Shown: positions 43,937-56,339, counted from the first letter of the stretch. The stretch is 64,000 nucleotides of DNA from Termitomyces sp. T153 (GCA_018296165.2 JACKQL020000051.1:248001-312000); one strand, 5' to 3'. The notes: generated from the letters alone by a model not told the origin. Numbers and translations are program-made.

Positions 43937-44054
43937 GTCTTGGCCTCTCTTTAGGGAGGTGGGCTCAAGAACTTCTTCAGATTCAGAAATATATTATTTC
44001 TCATGCCAAACTCCATGATGACACTATTATTTTTCTACATTATTCAGTTTCACC

Positions 44055-44871
44055 CAATCCCTTCTTGCCATCAAGATGACCAAATTAAAGAGGAATCAAG
44101 CAATTTGCACACCAAGCTCTGGAGAACTTGGCAGCTGCACATGACACAATAACTGAGGCACCTGTCTTCCAGATGCATACTGCTAATTTGTGTCACTGAC
44201 TGGACCAGAATTGGAGAAAGGTGTACCTTTCAACCAAAAACCTCAACCTTCTGAGAGGCAGAGCTAGAAAGCTCTGCCCAAAGTGGGTTGGGCCATACAA
44301 AATCTTGGAGGCTTACAATGAGAATTCCAATTATGTATTGGAGTTGCCTATGGCACTCCAGGAATGTAAGATACATCCTAAGTTCCATGTCTTGCTGCTG
44401 CAACCATATAAGGCCAGCAACAACACATAGTTCCCAAACAGGGCAATGCCAGAGTCACATGACTTTGGCACACCAGATGAGCAGGAATGGTTTGTCAGTG
44501 ACCTGATAGGTCATCAGTGTGTAGGAACAAATCTTGAATTCAAGGTTTTGGTGGAGTTTGAAGGACACTACTTGGGAGTCCCTGGCTATGTGCAAGGACC
44601 TTGAGGCCCTTGACTGCTACCTCAGCTGCAGGGTCACCCTGCACAGCTGGCTAGAAGGACAAAGTCAATTTGACTTAGCTCAAAAGCTAGGAGGGCTGTC
44701 ATGCTAGTAGCCATCAAATATTATGTCAGCCAATTTTTTGGCTGGCCACAAAGTCAACTACTCTTTGTCTTCTACTACCATGTTGGTGCAACATGCCAAC
44801 ATAGTAAACAAGGACTCCTTGCTCAATGGGCAAGAAAAAGAAATGACCTGGTGAGGGAGATGCAAGTCTGC
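44055..44871 (+). pseudogene. pol: Old Gypsy pol C-terminus (integrase end) and 3' region
   Basis: The frame reads QFAHQALENLAAAHDTITE, then VYLSTKNLNLLRGRARKL, WVGPYKILEAYN and IHPKFHVLLLQPY. This is the integrase C-terminal (GPY/F-like) part of basidiomycete Gypsy pol. CpG-depleted. About 280 non-coding bases follow and lead into a family 2 LTR in the same orientation, so it is probably that element's 3' end. Confidence 0.8.
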
Positions 44872-45817
44872 TGATAAGACCCACTTGTCACTGTGCACCA
44901 TTACTGACATCTCCAACTATCTTATCTGGGCAGCATCTGATGTGGACACAACACAATTATGCACAAGTCATGCAATATTATCATGTGTGGTCTAGCCTCA
45001 AGGTCTGGAACAATGTAGCCATTGCATGGGATTCTAGGGACCACAATACCACTAGATCACAAGCCTCATCATGTGGGGTCTATCCTTTGGGTCTAGAACA
45101 ATAAGGCCAAGACCTTTCCTTAGCAATGATCACTAGCAACATTACTTAGCAACAGCAATACTTCTTCTCAGAATGGATATTCAAGGCCATGTGACCCCTT
45201 ACTTATCATTTCTCTTGTCTTGCTTACAAACATACCTGAATGGCATCTACACTTCATATATTGATGTTAGATATGCTCTTTTTTTTCTTTCTTACTGACA
45301 CTTATTATGCATCTTTTTGACATTGCATACATACACTTGGTTACTATACTGACATCCAGTATGTATTATGGACACTTTGGCAGATGCCATTGCTAGCAAT
45401 GACCATCTTTCCTTTCTGAATACTATACTTATAAACAGTATCAATACTGCCTGTACATACAGCAACAGGCAGACAATCCATCAGAGTATCATCCTCCCTT
45501 TATTATTCTTCAGCTCTTAGGCTTTAGCTCTCTCCTTATTACTCTCTCTCATCATCATTGATGACTTAGTGACAAGTCTTGATGACCTCATATTTGATTT
45601 AGTGTGGGTACCAACTGTGGGTACTCCTTAGTGTGTGGCAACTTAGCAATGCTAGCAACTGCAACTAGCAACCAGTTTGTGTTTGTTCTCCCACTCCTAC
45701 CAATTTCACTTACTCCTTCTTCCATATTCCTCCTGTCACTAGGCTCTTACCATTCTTAGTGTTTAGGCTTTCTTTTGTTTTTCCTGCATGGCAGCTAGGT
45801 GGCATAAGAGCACATCA
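44872..45817 (+). repeat. Family 2 LTR, old copy (probable 3' LTR)
   Basis: It starts TGATAAGACCC and ends AGAGCACATCA, 946 bp, CpG-depleted, aligning with 10011-10945 and 39068-40136. It follows pol in sense. Flanking bases (CTGC / CCAC) do not form a clear duplication. Confidence 0.75.
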
Positions 45818-48800
45818 CCACTGGACTATTTGTTGAGCTCTGGTCAGAGCTCAAGAGGGGGAGGAGTACTGGGGAGTAGATTACCCCCAGGTTTAAGTGT
45901 ATTGGCAGGAAGATTTGTGCCAGGGGATGTAGCAACCCCAACAATGAGAAGAGCTCCTCCATGGGAGCAGGACCAGCAGTGATGCCAGAAAATGTGGCCT
46001 CACCAAGCTACACAGTGGTGATGCAACAATCACTAATGCAGGGATGCCATGTGCCCCTGCAATGTGGTGGAATAGAAAGAAGATGTGGGGGACATAGTGC
46101 TCCCCCACCAATGAACTTTGGTTACTCTGTAGCCACACAGCCTGTGTGGTCCCAAGAATTTCAACAATATGTGGTGCCACAATTTCACCATAAGTAGGGA
46201 TTTCAGTCCCTGCACCATGATCCTCAGAGGAAATAGAGGTGGAAACTGACAGCCCAGAGTCCATTACAGCTCTGATGCAGTTGTTGGCTCCTCCTTGGCA
46301 GTCATATCCACCATTGCCCACTGCAGTGCATCCATCAAATGCACCATCATCATTTCCAAGTGCATCAGAGCATTCAACAGCCATGTTAGCTAGCAAAGGA
46401 AAGAGGAAGGCAACAGCTCTGTTGCCATCTATACTGGCACAGAAGGGTAATACCTCCTCATCTACTACCTGGAAGGTGGTCAAGCAATGGTTTTCTGCCA
46501 AGAAAGGCAAAGGCAAGCATAAGGATCCTGAGCTTGCTACAACTATGGATGAGCAAATCACTTACCTTCTCCAGCATCTACACAATGCCAGAGTACCAGA
46601 GGATGTTAGATTTGATATCCTCAAGAATCCAGTAGTGCAATTATCACTATCTCAAGTTCTAAACAAACTTGATGTTGTTTGTAGTTAGAGAGATGAGGCC
46701 TGATCAGACCTCTTCAGATCAGCATTGAGGAAGGGGAAGTGTGTGGCCTCCCCTCCTCAATTCCCAGAGGCAAAGAAGGCCCATACTAGGCCTTCTGTGT
46801 TTGTTAAGGGTTCCTCAACTCAAAGGGCACCCCCACTGCCCTATGATGACAAAGTACATTGGGGCACCCTGGTCCATGGCAGGATCCTTGAAACCAGCAT
46901 CCACTAAGGCTGGCTCAGCAAAGCCAGCTATGTCAGCAGTAGTGGCAGACAACCCTGTGGTTGTCACCACCCTGGTGGCCTTTCTGCCAAATGTGCTGTC
47001 TAATGCAGAGAAGGGAACAATTGTGGTCCTCAAGCCAAGGACCTATGTCATTCCTGCCACCCTGTCCCACAAGCACATACCTACAGTGCATTGGGACTCT
47101 CATGATGAGGAATTCTTTGTCATGCAAGTGCAAGATTTTCAAGCTGCAGCTGCCATAGCAGCTGCATCAGACTTGGGGAGCAAGGATGACAATGTCCCAA
47201 TATCTAAGAGGTGCATTCTGAAGAGCAACTCTGATGATGATGATGCAGAATGTTGTTGCAAGAAGAAACACAACACCAACACCAACACCAAGCAGCTGTT
47301 GGCCATTGACACTGAGAAGTCCAAAATAGACATCAAATGGCTGAATGATACAGTGCCTGGCCATCTTCCAGATGGCTGGAAAAAAATGCTGGTGCAAGGG
47401 TGCTATGAGTGTCATAATGACTTCAGGGGTATTTTGCATCCCAACTTTTATTGGTCACAAACAACCAATGCAGTCTTTGTTGGCAACAAAGTGGTCTTTG
47501 TCTGCTCAACTGAAATGGTGGGGATATCTCATATCTCCCCACATTACAAACAGTTGTACACATGGACTCCTTGAGGAATGCCCATGAACCCAGAGCAGCT
47601 ATGGCTGCTCTTGCAGGTAATTTATGAGCAACATGCTCACATTACTATGAGGGAGCAGATACATGCCACTCTCCTTTTTCAGGAGTCCCATCAAATCTCC
47701 TTTTTCACTACTCCAGACAAGAGGGACCACACCATGTGACATGTCATGGAGCTGACCTCCCAGGAGTTGGAAACTCCTTTGCCAAAAGGAGACCATTATT
47801 GGCAACTGGTCTCCTTGCCTTCTAGATTGTTGGTCATGCTTGGCCATACAGATGACAATACTTGGGGAGTGGGACTTAATCAAAGTCCTAATCAGCTGAC
47901 ACTTTGACATTGACATGTGGGTGCAATACATGTTGCACCACAGCCACCCAGGTAACCTGTATTCAGGTGTGACCATTAATGTGTCACTGCACATAGACCA
48001 ACTATCAGTCTTTGGACATGTTCTGAATTGGGCACTGGCCCTGACCTCCCCACATATGCAAACAGCATATATGAGGCTGTTTGCAATGGTCACAGCTCAA
48101 CCCCATCTCTATTGAAACACAATTGATGACCACCATGGAAAGTAGGGGAATTTGAGCCTTTCACCCCCTACATGTTTACCTTGCATAGGCTACATGTTTT
48201 GCCTACACAAGTCAACAACCTCAGTGAGGTGAAGGTGATTTGTCACCTCCTCAAAAATTGTGTTCTGGCTGCATGGGTAAACCATGTGTATACCTATGGG
48301 ATACACTTTTTGGATCACCACTGGTCTGGAGGCATGCTACATGCTGACCTGTTCATGCAGGTCAACAATGAATGTCATTGTTGACTCAATACCCTGGGTG
48401 GTATACCTCCACCAATGATGACCAGGAGCACTTCTGCATGCTCCTTCAACTTCATGAGAGCTATGGTCAATTCCCACTGTGTGTAGCTGAATGGCTGCAC
48501 TATATGGAGTTGGCTATTCTCATTCACCTCCTGCAACAACCAGCAGAGGTGGTGGATGCCACCCTGGCAGAAGCAGAGGAGCCATCTTCCAGCTCCCCAT
48601 CTACAGGTGCAGCTCCAACTGAAGCAGGATCATTGTCAGTTGTGGTAGGGGCTACCTCTGGCCCATCTGCTAATCTGGTTGTGTCCTCAAAGGATGTAAC
48701 TACTGATGAGTTCATGAAATTGGACTATGTCAATGAGCTATACACTCCCATCAATGCAAATCCAGAGCTGACAGATCCCATCATCCCTGACCCTTCAGAC

Positions 48801-48980
48801 ACATCTGTAGCAACTAACATTGCTACTCCCATTGCATCTGAAGCTGGAACTAGTGGCTCTAGTGATACAACTAACATTGTATCAGAAGGCTGGGCTGACA
48901 TAGTGAGCAGCAAGGAAGCATCATCCTCTCAGAGGGACAAATGGGTTGGGTGGACTACTCATTGTTACAGGTGAGATGAG
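45818..48980 (+). pseudogene. Unidentified transposon-associated protein, decayed ORFs
   Basis: One coding strand is readable in pieces. At 46239-46688 is a Lys-rich region KGKRKATALLPSILAQKGNT, then an acidic-basic helix-prone tail. At 46920-47574 are VLKPRTYVIPATL, an Asp/Glu tract next to CCCKKK, and CYECHNDFRGILHPNFYWSQ. Further pieces run from about 47620 to 48360. At 48372-48974 is a Pro/Ser/Thr/Glu-rich acidic tail. Stops and frame breaks separate the pieces. I do not recognise the family. A second, shorter copy of parts of it occurs at 50445-50990, so it is repetitive. CpG is nearly absent. It could be the gag or an extra ORF of an LTR element, or a multi-exon gene of another transposon. 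Confidence 0.45.
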
Positions 48981-48990
48981 TGCCCATTAC

Positions 48991-50010
48991 TGTCAGGTTC
49001 TGCTGACTATAGGGGCTCAGCTACACTGGGTGAGTCCTTACTAGGCAGATGCAATGCTCTGCACTTATAACCTAGTGCTCCTGTGTTGGCATGGAGTGGA
49101 GGGACTTGTGAGGGGAAGCTAATGGGAGTGGTCCAAGCAAGTCTAGAGTGGTCCTGGGAAGTCTAAGACCAAGTATATTAGGTGTTGGGCTTGGGCAGGT
49201 GTCAGGAACAAGTTTGTAGGTGCACAAATAGATTGCGGGGCAAGCAGAGGCTTTGCAAGTGATGGAGGCAGAGCTGGAGTTTGATGGGGGATCAATCAAG
49301 ACTCAATGGGTTTCAGGGCCAAGCAAGGAGCAAGGTCTGGAGTTGTCGTAAGAATGTTTGAGGGTCATAGCATGTGCACAAAGTTTGTACTGACATCAGA
49401 GTTGAAAAGAACTTAGATAAACAAAGAAAATAGAGACAATTGAGGCAAGACAGAGGCAAGACAAGATGAGACTGAGAAAAGAGATAGATTTGAGACTAAA
49501 ATTAGAAAAAGAGACAGAAAGAAACACAAGACACAAGTAACCAGTTGATGCAATATCAAGACTAGAGTATGAGGTGCTACTCTATGGATTGGCAGCAGGG
49601 CTCAATGGAGCTGTGCAGAGTTGACCAGTGTCAGTTGTGATTGAGGGGCAGGCTGTGGCAATATTCTGATGGGATCAGTTGGGGGTGTGGGTCACTCTGG
49701 AGTTGTTGTGATGCTTTAGAGTAGGTCAGGTGAGTCAGGGTGGTGAGCTGGAGACATACAATGGGGTCAGGAATGGTGGGGGAGGGTTTCAGGGGCTCAG
49801 GAGAGTCAAGGAAAGCATCAACAGCTGTGGAAAAGGCATCGGAGTTAGTCAGGGGGCTATCAGGGTTTGCCAGAGAAGTATTGGAGTTACCTGGAGTGGC
49901 TGTGGAGGGTGCTTGATGGTTGGGGGTTTTGACAAGGCATTGGGGGAGGGACTCTGGGGAAGCAAGCAGGCTGGGAACAATATTGGGGGTCCAGGGAGTG
50001 GGTCATGACA
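48991..50010 (-). repeat. Family 1 solo LTR
   Basis: Minus orientation, TGTCATGACC (50010) to GAACCTGACA (48991), 1020 bp. Flanked by a perfect ATTAC duplication (48986-48990 and 50011-50015). CpG-depleted. The A(G)TCTTGATATTG motif is kept (minus, about 49560). Confidence 0.93.
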
Positions 50011-50230
50011 ATTACTACCTTTCTGCACATGTTGGGGCAATGTGCCAGACTATTACTCTGCCCACTTTTTCCAGTAGGACTATCCAAGCCTACCTCTGCA
50101 ACCAATGTAGGGACCCTACTATAGGGCCTCAGTGCCAACTCATGGGAGGAATGCTATATCCAACTTCTTTTCTCTTTTGTATTGTCTTTGTTTTGTGAGT
50201 CCATTGACAGAGTCAAGGGGGGGGGGGGTA
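50011..50230 (+). other. 3' end of an element with a poly-G tract
   Basis: Continues the sequence interrupted by the solo LTR. It ends in AGTCAAGGGGGGGGGGGGTA, a typical polypurine tract before an LTR. The coding frame CQTITLPTFSSRTIQAYLC is open but unidentified. Confidence 0.5.
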
Positions 50231-50444
50231 TGTAATGGAGCAGCTGTTACCTGCCAGTACTACTATACAATATTTATTACTATTATTAGTATTATAAGGT
50301 AGCATCACATGATACTACCTATAATTACAGTTATCATACTTATGTAAGGCAGCACCTTACTTCATACTTTGTAGACAGAATTGACTGTTTTTGACTTACA
50401 AGCTGTGAACTGTAAGCTGCATAACCCATAACAGAAATGTTACA
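50231..50444 (+). repeat. Short LTR-like repeat (family 3)
   Basis: TGTAATGGAG to AATGTTACA, 214 bp, with inverted ends TGTAA/TTACA and a poly-G tract just before it. This fits a short 3' LTR, perhaps of a Copia-type element. No partner LTR was found and GGTA at both sides is too weak to call a duplication. Confidence 0.5.
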
Positions 50445-50990
50445 GGTACGTTACACTCCAACTACTATTGGTTGCCAATGACCAATGCCGTCTTTGTTGG
50501 CACAAGGTGCTCTTTGCCCACACAAGTGAAATGGCAGAGAGATCACATTTATCTCCACACTGTGAGATGTTGTACCAATGGGCTCCTTGAGAGATGCCTA
50601 TAAATCCAGAGCAGCTAAAGCTAATGCACCAATGAACACCCTTGTCAACTTAGGCTTATAGGTGAACCTCCTGCCTTAGCCAAGTATGCTGGGTGGTATG
50701 AACTCACTGCCAATAATCATGAGCACTTCTGAGTACTCCTGCAAATTCACAAGAGCCATGGCCACTTCCCATTGTGTGCTTCTGAGTGGCTGCACTATAG
50801 GAAATTGGCCATCTTCACTCACCCTCTGCAGTGACTAGCAGAGGTGGTGAATGCCTCTCTGGCTGCAGCAGAGGAGCCCTCCTCTGGCTCTACTCACCTA
50901 GTTGCAGCTCCAACTGAGGCTGGGCCCTCCTCATAGTCAGCAGCAACATTTCCCAGCCTGTCTGCAGCACCAGTCACACCATCTCAGGCT
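50445..50990 (+). pseudogene. Second, truncated copy of the unidentified protein of 46-49 kb
   Basis: Stretches match 47440-47640 (YWLPMTNAVFVG against FYWSQTTNAVFVG) and 48370-48650 (acidic Pro/Ser region) in the same order with the middle deleted. CpG-depleted and full of stops. Confidence 0.55.
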
Positions 50991-53900
50991 GCAATTACTC
51001 AATACCAATGACAGATGTACTCTGTTGTTCCCTGAGTACTAAATTGTCTGACTATGCTGTGTGCTTGGTCAAGCAACTTGGTCACCACCTCATGGTTGTG
51101 AGGTATACACAATACCTCATGGCCCAATACATTGGTGGTCTAGATCAGCTTATCTAAAACCTTGAAGGGCTTGTAGTCCTTCAGTTAGCTTAGTATTTTA
51201 GCAAAGAGCTTGTCTTTGCCATATAAGGATTGGACACAATGAAGGAATACTCTGTCTGTACAATCCTTTGGTTGAGGTTGGTTGGCCACTCCAAGGATGG
51301 CTAACTCCAATGTGATATCATCATGGTCATTGACCCAGCTATGTTGTGATTCATGTTAGCAAGGATTGGCACTTCCTCATTATGAAGTTCATGGTGATCC
51401 CACACCCACCAGCTTCTGCAGATAGGTCTGTCATGGAGCATGCAAATCTGATCCAGCTGAGAGCTGAGCCTGCATCTCCTGCAGGTGTAGGGCAAGTCAT
51501 CCCCCTCTGAGTTGATTCACACATCTGCACATAATTAGTCATAGATGTGGTGCACAACTTGGGGAGAATCACTTTCAAAGTAGCAGGATAAACAGTCTGC
51601 TACCTTGTTGAGTTTTCTCTTGACATACATGCATGAAGTTGAAATTGAACCTCAACATATAGTCCATCCATCATAGGAGACAGATTTTGTTGAATTTTTT
51701 TCAAAAACTCAAGGGCTTTGTGACCCATAATTACATGGATCTTGTATCCTAGAAGCTTATCCTCCCTTTCAAGGAGTGCCTCAAGGATGCCAAGTGTCTT
51801 GAGCTTGTGCACAGCATAGTCTTGCTATGTGTTTGTAAACTTCTTGGACATGAACTTGGCTGGCTGAAATTTCTGCCAGCTTGATCCCTGTTCATACATC
51901 ACTCCAATGCCTGTCTTTGAAGCATCACATATGAGCCATATAGGATCCTTGTGTCATGGATCAATCAATTGGCCTAATTATAGGTGTTTTGGCACAGATC
52001 CATATGATCATGTTGAAGCACCATTGGTGGATGGGATGCCAATGAAAAGGGCAATCCATTCTGTGTCATAGCCATTAGCAGCTCTGTGTATGCAGCAATA
52101 TCAGGTAGGAAGTTCCCAATATAATTCTCAAGACCAACAAATCACTGAATATTGTTCTATATGATTCAACTTATCCATATCAGGGTGAATACCCTGCAAG
52201 TCAATGACATGGCTGGGGCACTCCATGTGCTCAGCATACAGATCACACTCCTTGCATTTCAGGTAGAGCTTATTTTGGTGTAGTCTCTTAAAGACTACTT
52301 TGAGGTGCTCTTAGTGCTCCTCAATTGAGTCTGAAAAGACAAAAATATCATCTAGATATACATGCATCCACTTTCCAATGATGTCCTGAAAGATGGACAT
52401 TGTCAGTTGTTGGAATGTAGCTGGCACATTGCAATTGCCAATTTGCATAATATCACTATGATATGTACCAGTAATGGTCATAAACACTGTTTTAGTATGT
52501 CCATGGTATGTATCCTTACTTACTCATACATGTCTGTAAGGTCAATTTTTGACCTTATAGACATGCAAGCTACATCCTTCCAAATGACATCCTAATCAAG
52601 TATGGGCATAATGTCACGACCCATTCCCTGAAGCCCCGTACACCACCCAACAAACCCCCGCTCCCCCAGAACCCCCCCCCCTGACGCTTTGTCAAACTTC
52701 CCCAGCACTCTGCGCCTACTCCAGCTAACTCCAGCACATTCTTGGCTAACTCTGACAGCCCCCTGGCCAACTCCAACGTCTTCCCCGCAGCCGCCAGCAC
52801 TTTCCCTGGACTTCCTGAGCCCCTGGGACCACTCCCCCGCCGTGCCTGACTCCATTACACGTCATCAACTTGACACTCTGGCTTCCCTGACTTACCCTGG
52901 AGTATCACAACAGCCTCGGAACGGACCATGTCACAATTGATCCCATCAACATATCAACATGGCCCGCCCTCTGATTGTAACCAACACCCATCGACTCTGT
53001 CAAGCTCCGCCAAGCCCCGCCACCACAGCCGACGTCCCCAGAGCTCTTCAGTAGTCAGTATATAAGACATAGAGTAGCTCCTCGTACTCTAGTCTTGAGA
53101 TTATCTACCTACCTTACCTGATGTGTTTCTGATTGTTTCTTCTTGTGTTTTGTGTCCCATGCCTCGTTTTCCTTACTCTCAGTCTCCCGGTCTTATCTCG
53201 TTTCTGTTCCATTATCCTTTTATTATCATTCCGTGTCTCCACCTGAATCTATTCTTGTTCTCATCTCGTCTTTGTCTCATTTTGTTTGACTCCATATTGC
53301 TCCGTTTGATTCTGTCTATCATGTTCAAGTCCTCTCGACCATAATGTCCTCACGAACTCCACAATTACAATTACAAACCTCCAACACTTGTTACCACCCC
53401 CGGACCCTGCTATACACTCAGCTCCAAACCCCATCAATCCCTGTTGATCCCCCATCAGAACTCCAGCTCCGCTCCTGTCATCCGCGTAGCCTCTGCCTCC
53501 TCCGCACCCACAATACTCACACACGGACTTATGCCTGAACCCTGCCAAGTCCATCCCCCTCCCCCGCAACCTGTCCTCTACTCCTCTGGACCTCCCCAGA
53601 CTTGCTCAGATCAATCTCCCCTGGCTATCCTCACAAGTCCCCAGTGCTTGGAACACCTCCGAGTGCTCGGTTGTCAGTGCAGGGAATCATGTTCGCCTAG
53701 TAAGGACTCGCCCAGTGTAGCTGAGCCCCCATGGTCAGCGGAACCTGACACATAATGTCTGTAACTGTATTATCATTGTGTTGTTGAGCATCCAATGCCA
53801 TCTGCAAGGAGCCATTTTTCTTAGGGATGCATAACAATGGTGTGGTCTAGTCAGCCACACAGGGTTCCCACCACTTTGCATGCACATAGCAGTCAATTTT

Positions 53901-54260
53901 TTCCTGCAATTGCTGCTGGGGTGATTTGGGACACCTCAGCATGAGGTCCAAGTAGAACTTGGTCTCATTTATGAGATTTATCTCATGGTTGACCTCACAC
54001 CATGAAGGAAGTTTCCCCTTTGTACCATTGACAATGTCCTGAAACTTGTCATACCATTGCTGTTGAAGATATGGAATATTGTCTTTAAACAGCTTGGAAG
54101 GTTGAGCTTTCCACTTGTCTGTTTTGGTCCAAGAACTTCAATTATCCTTGGCTAGCTTTGAAGGTGGTACTCTTCTTGCATACTTATCCTGCAAGGCCAT
54201 CAGGTGAATTTCAGATTTGTCTGGAATATTTAATTGTGTATGACAATACTTTGTCCTATG
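50991..54260 (-). pseudogene. pol: Old Gypsy pol remnant, split by a family 1 solo LTR
   Basis: Minus strand. At about 54170-53756 the region before RT and RT start reads FKDNIPYLQQQWYDKFQDI, then PLLCIPKKNGSLQMALDA. After the LTR (52612-53750), RT continues with SKIDLTDMYE and VYLDDIF (about 52350). RNase H-like pieces lie at about 51960-51600 (DASKTGIGVMYEQ). The spacer before integrase (LYGKDKLFAKIL) lies at about 51220. The same spacer occurs in plus orientation at 17330. Heavily shifted and CpG-depleted. Confidence 0.8.
52612..53750 (+). repeat. Family 1 solo LTR, young
   Basis: TGTCACGACC to GAACCTGACA, 1139 bp, with a perfect CATAA duplication (52607-52611 and 53751-53755). CpG is retained, in contrast to the host pol on both sides. 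TATATAAG near 53060 and AGTCTTGAGATTA at about 53092 (one change from the family motif). Confidence 0.95.
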
Positions 54261-54499
54261 CAGTCATTTATTCTGTGAATAGCTAAACTTGCTAGGCTCA
54301 GATATCTCATCCTCCATACCATTGATATACCTCAGTGGCAGGGGCTGCATGTCTTACCCCTTCTTGCCAGGTCAGGTCAGCAATGACTTGATTCCATTCC
54401 AGTGGCAATTGGGGATTGTATGCCTACTCAAGTGTTGGCTTTGGAATTGGTCTGTCCCAAATTTTCCACTCCTTCAAGTCAAAAGAATCATTTTGGTCA

Positions 54500-56302
54500 C
54501 TTTTTCCTGACTGCTGAAATACCTTCACCTTCTTTGGAAGTACCTTTTTATATTATATGAAATGTGTGTTCAAAGATATGTCTGATCTTAATTTGGTGCA
54601 AAATTATGTATAATATTGTGCAGAGGATCTGAACCAGCCCTAGTCATAGTACTTCAATGAGTATATCAATTCTCAAGACAAGGTACCTGAGGGTTTGTCA
54701 ATGATTGAGTGGTTGGGTGTGAATTACAGTCTTCTATTTTGCATACTTTCTGATCACTTACCATCCTTTTATTTTAGTTTAATTCTCATCAATTTCACCC
54801 TACATGGGAATCTGTAGCTTGGGATTATTTATCAATAATGACATCATCTGTTTCTGTTGAGCATGCTTTCTTGCAAAGAGGGTTGACTATTACAAAGCAG
54901 TGTAACCAATTGAAGGGCAACATTGTTGAAACACTCCAGCATTTGAAATGTGCTGTGCAACATGATCTGTGCTTTAGAGAACCTGGCCCTTCATTTTTTG
55001 GAGACTGTGTCATGACCCACTCCCTGGACCCCCAAACATTGTTCCCAACCTGCTCGCTCCCCCAGAGTTACTCCCAATGTCCCCTCAAACTCCCCCAACC
55101 TTTGTCAACCTATGATGCCTACTCCAGATAACTCTGATGCTTCTTCAGCAAACCCCAACAGCCCCCTGGCCAACTCCAACACCTTCCCTGCAGCCATCAA
55201 TGCTTCCCCTGACTCTCCTGAGCCCTGAGACCCTCCCCCACTGTTCCTGACTCCAGCATACATCACCAACTCATCTCCCTAGTTTGCCCAACCAACCCTG
55301 GAGCATCACAATGACTCTGGGATGGCCTGCATCCTCAATTGACCCCATCAGAGTGTCACTGTGGCCTGTTCCCTGATCACAACTGACACCTGTTGACTCT
55401 GCATGGCTCCAACAAGCTCTGCCACCACACCTGCTGTCCCCCAGAGCTCTCCAGTAGTCAGTATATAAGTCATAGAGTAGCACCTTATACTCTAGTCTTG
55501 ATATTACCTATTGCCTTACCTGATGTGTTTCTGATTGTTTCTCTTTTTGTGTTTTGTGTTCTGTGTTATGTTTCTCTTTATCTCAGTCTCCCAGTCTTAT
55601 CTCAGTCTCCTAGTCTTGTCTTGTCTCTATTTCCATTATCATCTCATTATCATTTTGTATCTCCATTGAATCTATTTTTGTTCTCATCTCAACTTTGTCT
55701 TAACTCTGTCTCATCTTGTTCAACTCTGTTTCCATTATTGGGTTCAAGTCCTTTCAACCCTAATGCCTTTACAAACTCCATGCTTACAATTACAAACTCA
55801 AACATTCTTTGAACCAACTCCAGACCTCACTATTTGCTTGGCCCCCAAACTCATCAACTTCCATTGATCCCCCACCAAACTCTGGCCCTGCTCCCATCAC
55901 TTGCATAGCCTTCATTTGCCCTGCACCTCTAATACTTGCTTCCAGACTTGTACCTAATGTCCCATCAAGTCCAACCCCTTCCCCACAACTCATCTTAGAC
56001 TTCTCCAGACCACCCCAGACTCATTTGGATCACTCCCCATCACTGATTCTCACAAGTCCCCTATGTCTAGACCTTCTTCAAATGCCCAGTTATCAGTGCA
56101 GGATATTGCATCTGCCTAGTAAGGATTTGCCCAGTGTAGCTGAGCCCCCATGGTTAGTGGAACCTGACAGACCGAGCTCAAGAAGCTTAGGCATGATGAA
56201 AACATTGGTAAGCCCAGAATAGAAGAGGGTTGGGATGAATTTCTTTCTGATGATGAAGATAATGAGAGTTTTGATATGGACATTAACCTATATTCTGATT
56301 AG
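54500..56302 (+). pseudogene. hAT transposase C-terminal region, split by a family 1 solo LTR
   Basis: Readable parts are NEYINSQDKVPEGLSMIEWLG (about 54650), then after a probable intron HPTWESVAWDYLSIMTSSVS, VEHAFLQRGLTITKQCNQL and KGNIVETLQHLKC up to 55007. This is the hAT C-terminal dimerisation domain. After the LTR it resumes with ELKKLRHDENIGKP and an acidic end DEFLSDDEDNESFDM, stop at 56300. CpG-depleted. The N-terminal zinc finger and catalytic part upstream are not recognisable. Confidence 0.8.
55008..56169 (+). repeat. Family 1 solo LTR
   Basis: TGTCATGACC to GGAACCTGACA, 1162 bp, flanked by GACTG (55003-55007) and GACCG (56170-56174), which differ by one CpG-type transition. AGTCTTGATATTA at about 55495. 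CpG-depleted. Confidence 0.93.
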
Positions 56303-56339
56303 GAGAAGATTTTGTTATGCACATACATATATTCTGCTA

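Larger units (their letters stand above)
18190..44050 (+). mobile_element. DIRS-like tyrosine-recombinase retrotransposon, split by two nested Gypsy elements
   Basis: Three blocks join into one element of about 4.1 kb: about 18190-18918, 28840-31911 and 43657-44050. Removing copy A (18919-28839) and copy B (31912-43656) with one target duplication each restores continuous coding across both junctions. Gene order is ORF1 (gag-like with a zinc-finger-like Cys/His cluster), reverse transcriptase/RNase H, then tyrosine recombinase overlapping in another frame. This is the DIRS order, which lacks DDE integrase and protease. A TATATAAACC box near 18335 may be the promoter. I could not find the split or inverted terminal repeats of DIRS elements, so the outer ends are approximate. 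Confidence 0.85.

Noticed and set aside
50231..50444. Solo LTR with a GGTA duplication
   Set aside because: The left GGTA overlaps the poly-G tract, which itself looks like a polypurine tract, and the two flanks belong to different copies of the same repeat; insertion is not demonstrated.
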